Origin: Acidobacteriaceae bacterium
GTDB taxonomy: Bacteria; Acidobacteriota; Terriglobia; Terriglobales; Acidobacteriaceae
Direction of reading: 5' to 3'
Length of the DNA stretch: 64,000 nucleotides
NCBI GenBank assembly: GCA_031296355.1
Contig: JARLFX010000388.1
Location: forward strand, 150,545-214,544
Shown here piece after piece: positions 60,534 to 64,000 of this stretch. The first letter of the stretch is position 1, and every line of letters starts with the position of its first letter. The notes under the pieces were generated by a model. That model ran no database searches, was not told the DNA's origin, and was given only the letters and a program-made list of their open reading frames with translations. Both the position numbers and the translations under genes were made by a program.

Positions 60534-61841
60534 CTACTCGCCGAGGACGCGGGCGAAGATGGCGTCGACGTTGCCGAGCTGGCGGGTGTAGTCGAAGGTC
60601 TTTTCGAGCTTCCCGGGCGTGAGCAGGGCCGTGATCTTCTCGTCCCTGGCGACTTCGTCGCGGAAGACGAGGTCTTCCTTCCAGGAGCGCATGGCGTGGG
60701 ACTGGACGAGACGATAGGCGTCTTCGCGGAGCATTCCGGCCTCGGCCAGATCGAGCAGCAGTTGACCGGAGAAGATGAGCCCGCCCGTCGATTCGAGGTT
60801 CTTCTTCATGCGCTCGGGATAGACGAGCAGGCGGTCGATGAGGTCGGTCATCTTGGCCAGCAGATAGTCGGCGAGGATGGTGGAGTCGGGGAAGATGACG
60901 CGCTCGACGGAGGAGTGCGAGATGTCGCGCTCGTGCCAGAGGGCGATGTCTTCGAGCGCGGCCTGCGCGTTGCCGCGCAGCACGCGGGCGAGGCCGCTGA
61001 CCTGCTCGCTGGTGATGGGGTTCTTCTTGTGCGGCATGGCCGACGAGCCCTTCTGCTTTTCGCTGAAGAACTCCTGCGCCTCGCGGACCTCGGTACGTTG
61101 CAGGTGACGGACTTCGACGGCGATCTTGTCGAGCGTGGAGCCGAGGATGGCGAGCGCGGCGATGTAGGCGGCGTGGCGGTCGCGCTGGATGACCTGGGTG
61201 GCGACGGGCGCGGGCTTGAGGCCGAGGCGGGCGCAGATCTTCTCCTCGTGCCGCGGCTTCAAGTGGCCGAAGGCGCCGACGGCGCCGGAGAGCTTGCCGA
61301 CGCGCATGTCTTCGGCGGCAGCATCGAAGCGGGTGAGGTTGCGCTGGGTTTCTGCGTACCAGTTGAGCAGCTTGAGGCCGAAGGTGGTGGGCTCGGCATG
61401 GATGCCGTGGGTGCGGCCGATGGTGGGCGTGTGCTTGAACTCAAGGGCGCGGCGCTTGAGCACCTCGGCGAGAGCGACGATGCCTTCGCGGATGAGGGCC
61501 GAGGCGGCCTTGACCTGGAGAGCCTGGGCGGTGTCGACGATGTCGTTGGAGGTGAGGCCGTAGTGCAGCCAGCGGGACTCGGCGGCGAGGCCCTGCTCCT
61601 TGAGGTTTTCGGCGACGGCGGTGGTGAAGGCGATGACGTCATGCTTGACTTCGGCCTCGATGGCGCGAATGCGGTCGACGCTGAAGCCGGCCTTGGCGAT
61701 GGCCGCGGCCGCATCGGCAGGGACGACGCCTTCTTCGGCGAGGACGGCGGAGGCGGCCGACTCGACCTCAAGCCAGCAGCGGTACTTGTTTTCTTCGGTC
61801 CAGATGTTTCCCAGGGCGGGGCGGGTATAGCGATCGATCAA
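60534..61841 (-). CDS. purB: Adenylosuccinate lyase
   Basis: 435 residues from TTG 61841, favoured because GGAG lies seven bases upstream and IDRYTRPALGNIW is the family N-terminus. The fumarase-superfamily signature GSSAMPHKKNP and the His in GRTHGIHAEPTTFG are present. It acts twice in purine synthesis (AICAR and AMP steps). The frame is open further upstream to TTG 61871. Confidence 0.94.
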   Translation of the reverse strand: MIDRYTRPALGNIWTEENKYRCWLEVESAASAVLAEEGVVPADAAAAIAKAGFSVDRIRAIEAEVKHDVIAFTTAVAENLKEQGLAAESRWLHYGLTSNDIVDTAQALQVKAASALIREGIVALAEVLKRRALEFKHTPTIGRTHGIHAEPTTFGLKLLNWYAETQRNLTRFDAAAEDMRVGKLSGAVGAFGHLKPRHEEKICARLGLKPAPVATQVIQRDRHAAYIAALAILGSTLDKIAVEVRHLQRTEVREAQEFFSEKQKGSSAMPHKKNPITSEQVSGLARVLRGNAQAALEDIALWHERDISHSSVERVIFPDSTILADYLLAKMTDLIDRLLVYPERMKKNLESTGGLIFSGQLLLDLAEAGMLREDAYRLVQSHAMRSWKEDLVFRDEVARDEKITALLTPGKLEKTFDYTRQLGNVDAIFARVLGE

Positions 61842-61918
61842 GGCAGACTCCAGGCGGGGCCGGCCACTCAAAGAGGCGGCCGAGCCAACACTTTATTGTA
61901 AGGGGATGTGAGGGAGGA

Positions 61919-62182
61919 TCAGGCTTGCTTGCAGGAAACGCCGAGGCGCGCTTGCAGCTCGTCGTAGAGCAGCCCGCGGCCGGGCTTGTAGGGCTGGAAC
62001 CACTCGCCGTCGATGACGAGCTGGGGGATTGCGCGCTTGCCGACGTGCCGCAGCACCTCGTCGGAGGCGGCGGGATTGGCGTCCACGTCGATCTCTTCGT
62101 AGGCAATTCCGTGCGTATCCAAGAACTGCTTTGCGGCGCGGCAATCGCGGCACCAGGGCGCGGTGTACATCGTCACATTCAT
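61919..62182 (-). CDS. Glutaredoxin-like protein
   Basis: 87 residues from ATG 62182. Redox motif CRDC in YTAPWCRDCRAAKQFL, cis-Pro in AIPQLVIDG. The CXXC with Arg-Asp is unusual for classic glutaredoxins and resembles NrdH/Mrx1-like proteins. Divergent from the cupin gene, 43 bases apart. Confidence 0.86.
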   Translation of the reverse strand: MNVTMYTAPWCRDCRAAKQFLDTHGIAYEEIDVDANPAASDEVLRHVGKRAIPQLVIDGEWFQPYKPGRGLLYDELQARLGVSCKQA

Positions 62183-62225
62183 CGCAAATTCATTGTACGA
62201 CGGCTTGCTGCTAGTATCGGAGGGA

Positions 62226-62720
62226 ATGAGCACCCTCAGCGCGGAAGCGATCAAGCAACGGCTCGGTCTGGAGCCGCTCACCATCGAAGGCGGGTACTTT
62301 CGCCGCACCTACACGGCCCCGCGCGCGGTGGACATTAACCACGGAGTCCGCCCCATCGGCAGCGCCATCTACTTTTTGCTCGAAGCCGGCGTGTTCTCCG
62401 AGCTGCACCTGCTGGAGTCCGACGAAATGTTTCACTTCTACCTGGGCGACCCGGTGGAGATGCTGCAGCTCTACCCGAGCGGGCGGTCGGAGGTGTTTAC
62501 GCTAGGGCCGGACCTGGAGGCTGGGCAGCACGTGCAGCTCCATGTGCCCGGCGGCGTGTGGCAGGGCACGCGCATGTTGGGCGAGGGCAAGGTGGCGCTG
62601 ATGGGCTGCACCGTCACGCCGGGCTTCGACTACGCCGACTACCGCAACGCCAGCGCCGACGAGCTGGTCGCCAAGTGGCCTCAGGAGGCCGAGCGGATTC
62701 GGTCGCTGTGCCGCAAGTAG
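62226..62720 (+). CDS. Cupin, DUF985 family
   Basis: 164 residues from ATG 62226 after GGAGGG. Metal-site motif FSELHLLESDEMFHFYLGDPVEM, and late VPGGVWQGTRM and VTPGFDYADY are characteristic. Enzymatic role unknown. Confidence 0.88.
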   Translation: MSTLSAEAIKQRLGLEPLTIEGGYFRRTYTAPRAVDINHGVRPIGSAIYFLLEAGVFSELHLLESDEMFHFYLGDPVEMLQLYPSGRSEVFTLGPDLEAGQHVQLHVPGGVWQGTRMLGEGKVALMGCTVTPGFDYADYRNASADELVAKWPQEAERIRSLCRK

Positions 62721-62950
62721 CGCAGCGACCGGGAGACCGAAGGTTCCCCCGCTCGAATTCCAGACCGGAGAAACCCGGCCGGAGCTATCCTTGCCGAGTG
62801 AGGTAGAGATCACTGAACCCTGGGCGACTTTTGAGGCCCCATCCGTTTTCGATGAACCCATTAGCGGATATATCATAAATCGAGAATGAAGAGCTTTGCT
62901 CGAAGATATCGCTTCATTTGAAGCCCAACTTATCTACGATTTGGGAGAGT

Positions 62951-63450
62951 TCAGGAGAAATGGCTATGCCAATGAAGGAACCGCCAGTGACCTGCTCCTA
63001 GGTTCCGCACATTTCTGAGGTAAGTTAACTTGCCGACTGAGCGGAGGTAAAGTGGGAAACGCCATCGGCGTTTTTCCAAGTGGATGGAGGCCGCGTCTTT
63101 TCCACGGCTGCTCCTTGCTGCGAACTCTGCCGGTGTCAGGTAATTCAGACTGCTGTGTGGCCTTCGTTCGTTGTAATCCCGTCGCCAGTTAGCGATGATG
63201 CGTCGAGCCTCGAACAGGTTCTGGAACCAACTGATGCACAGGCATTCCTCGCGCAGCTTGCCGTTAAAGCTCTCCACGTAGCCGTTCTGCGTCGGCTTGC
63301 CGGATTGCGTGTGGACGAGGTTGATCTTGTGTTCCAGATTCCAGGCTAGGAAGTGGCGACTGGTCAGCTCGGGTCCGTTGTCGCAACGAATCGATTGCGG
63401 CAGGCTGCGCTCGGCGATGATCTGCTCGATCACACGCGAGTCGTTCTTAG
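62951..63450 (-). pseudogene. IS3-family transposase (OrfB) 5'-truncated fragment
   Basis: The integrase-core second half is visible: RCDNGPELTSRHF holds the second Asp of DDE, and YVESFNGKLREE the Glu; NERRPHSSLNYLTPAEFA is the C-terminal signature. The helix-turn-helix OrfA and the first Asp are missing. At about 63440-63450 the sequence passes directly into a VirB4-like frame. A possible IS end, TGACCTGCTCCTAGG, starts near 62990. The frame runs on past the usual C-terminus to 62951. Confidence 0.85.
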
Positions 63451-63861
63451 CGAGAACATCTGCACGTAGCGGCGGCCGATGGTGAGATGGTCGCTGTGCC
63501 ACGCAACCGGGCTCTGTGCGATCTGCCTGTCCACACCGTCATCGGCGAACAAGGTATCCTGTGCGGCCCATTCTTCGAGATTGAATAGGTAGCTGAAGAA
63601 CTGATAAGCGGCATTCTTGTCGAGCAGTCGCAGGCCGATCGAACGGCTGAGATGACCTTCCAGCAGCGCGGCCGTCTTTTCGAGAAAAGACAGGCGGTCG
63701 TTAACGAATACCTGTGTGACGGAATTCGCGTATTGTTCCTTGCGCGGCAGGTCGAAGCCGGACATGGGACGTGTGTACTGGCAGAGGCATGATCCTTCCT
63801 GTAGCCCGCGCAGCGCGCCTTCAATCGAGTGTATCTGTGCTTCGAGTTTCTGATCGGTCAA
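63430..63861 (-). pseudogene. Truncated VirB4/TrbE-like conjugation ATPase (N-terminal part)
   Basis: About 140 residues are left, from ATG 63861. NDRLSFLEKTAALLEGHL and QIAQSPVAWHSDHLTIGRRYVQMFSLRT recall the N-terminal domain of VirB4/CagE ATPases, upstream of Walker A. The frame is cut by the IS3 fragment: after SLRT the codons belong to the transposase. The Walker motifs and the rest (usually over 600 residues) are gone. Match is from memory of family sequence. Confidence 0.65.
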
Positions 63862-64000
63862 TTCTGGCCTGCCCGATGTTTTGTACCAGCGAGATTGTTA
63901 GTGTAGCGCAACGGGTGATAGATATGACCCGCCGCCGTCGTCGGGGGTGTGGGAAAGTGGGAAGCGCTCTTTGCTTTCCACTTTTCCATGCCCCAGTGAA
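63862..64000. other. Window-end stretch with palindromic repeat
   Basis: No gene seen. GGGAAAGTGGGAAGC (63951-63965) and TGCTTTCCACTTTTCC (63971-63986) form an imperfect hairpin, another interspersed intergenic repeat. Confidence 0.5.

Noticed and set aside
60696..61901. 401-codon plus-strand frame opposite purB
   Set aside because: Antisense to a gene with the adenylosuccinate lyase signature; composition is a mirror of purB codons.

Overview
The window looks like chromosome of an Acidobacteriota member, probably class Terriglobia / family Acidobacteriaceae. This rests on overall gene content, GC-rich housekeeping genes, and short palindromic intergenic repeats of the kind I associate with that family (for example around 60263-60524). 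The assignment is inference: the window has no rRNA or other strong marker. Genes are dense on both strands, and many neighbours overlap by 1-8 bases in ATGA/GTGA fashion.

Region by region. (1) 1-8210 (+) is a respiratory [NiFe] hydrogenase operon of the HybOABCD order. It holds a multihaem cytochrome c (cut by the window edge), Tat-exported small subunit, ferredoxin-like HybA, membrane HybB, large subunit, maturation protease, HypC and a degenerate large-subunit paralogue resembling HupK. A convergent FhlA-like sigma-54 activator (8215-10383) and a tRNA-Arg follow. (2) 10.7-19.3 kb: thiol-disulfide lipoprotein, glycosyltransferase, two tandem 6-pyruvoyltetrahydropterin synthases plus GTP cyclohydrolase I, TruB, and a tesA-ybbA-ybbP-like set. 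(3) 19.4-24.9 kb: tRNA-Gln with a sigma-factor remnant, bifunctional nuclease and MiaB, then small metabolic enzymes. (4) 24.9-37.8 kb (-) is one flagellar rod/hook/export operon: flgBC-fliEFGHIJK-flgDE. Two regulators precede it, an OmpR-type response regulator and a sigma-54 activator lacking a DNA-binding domain. (5) 38-57 kb: diguanylate cyclase, LexA, thioredoxin, thrCB, modABC, MurB, bacilliredoxin, toxin-antitoxin pairs, two amino-acid permeases, thiamine-phosphate synthase, accBC and a Xaa-Pro peptidase. (6) 57-64 kb: vapBC, a small HTH protein, an alpha/beta hydrolase with a detached Tat leader, a parS-like centromere site, palindromic repeats, PurB, a glutaredoxin-like protein and a cupin. 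The end is mobile-element debris: an IS3-type transposase fragment fused to a truncated VirB4-like ATPase.

How parts work together. The hydrogenase would oxidise periplasmic H2 and pass electrons through HybA/HybB to quinone, possibly with the multihaem cytochrome. HybD, HypC and the HupK-like protein serve cofactor insertion; the other Hyp proteins must be encoded elsewhere. In the flagellar locus the regulators lie directly upstream of the structural genes, behind a candidate sigma-54 promoter.

The observations I rate highest are the parS palindrome, the Tat leader split from its hydrolase by one in-frame stop, the sigma-54 flagellar activator without DNA-binding domain and its candidate promoter, a probable leaderless lexA, the homopolymer frameshift in brnT, the HupK-like paralogue, and the tRNA-flanked hydrogenase block of visibly lower GC. 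I found no clear novel multi-gene defence or CRISPR system.
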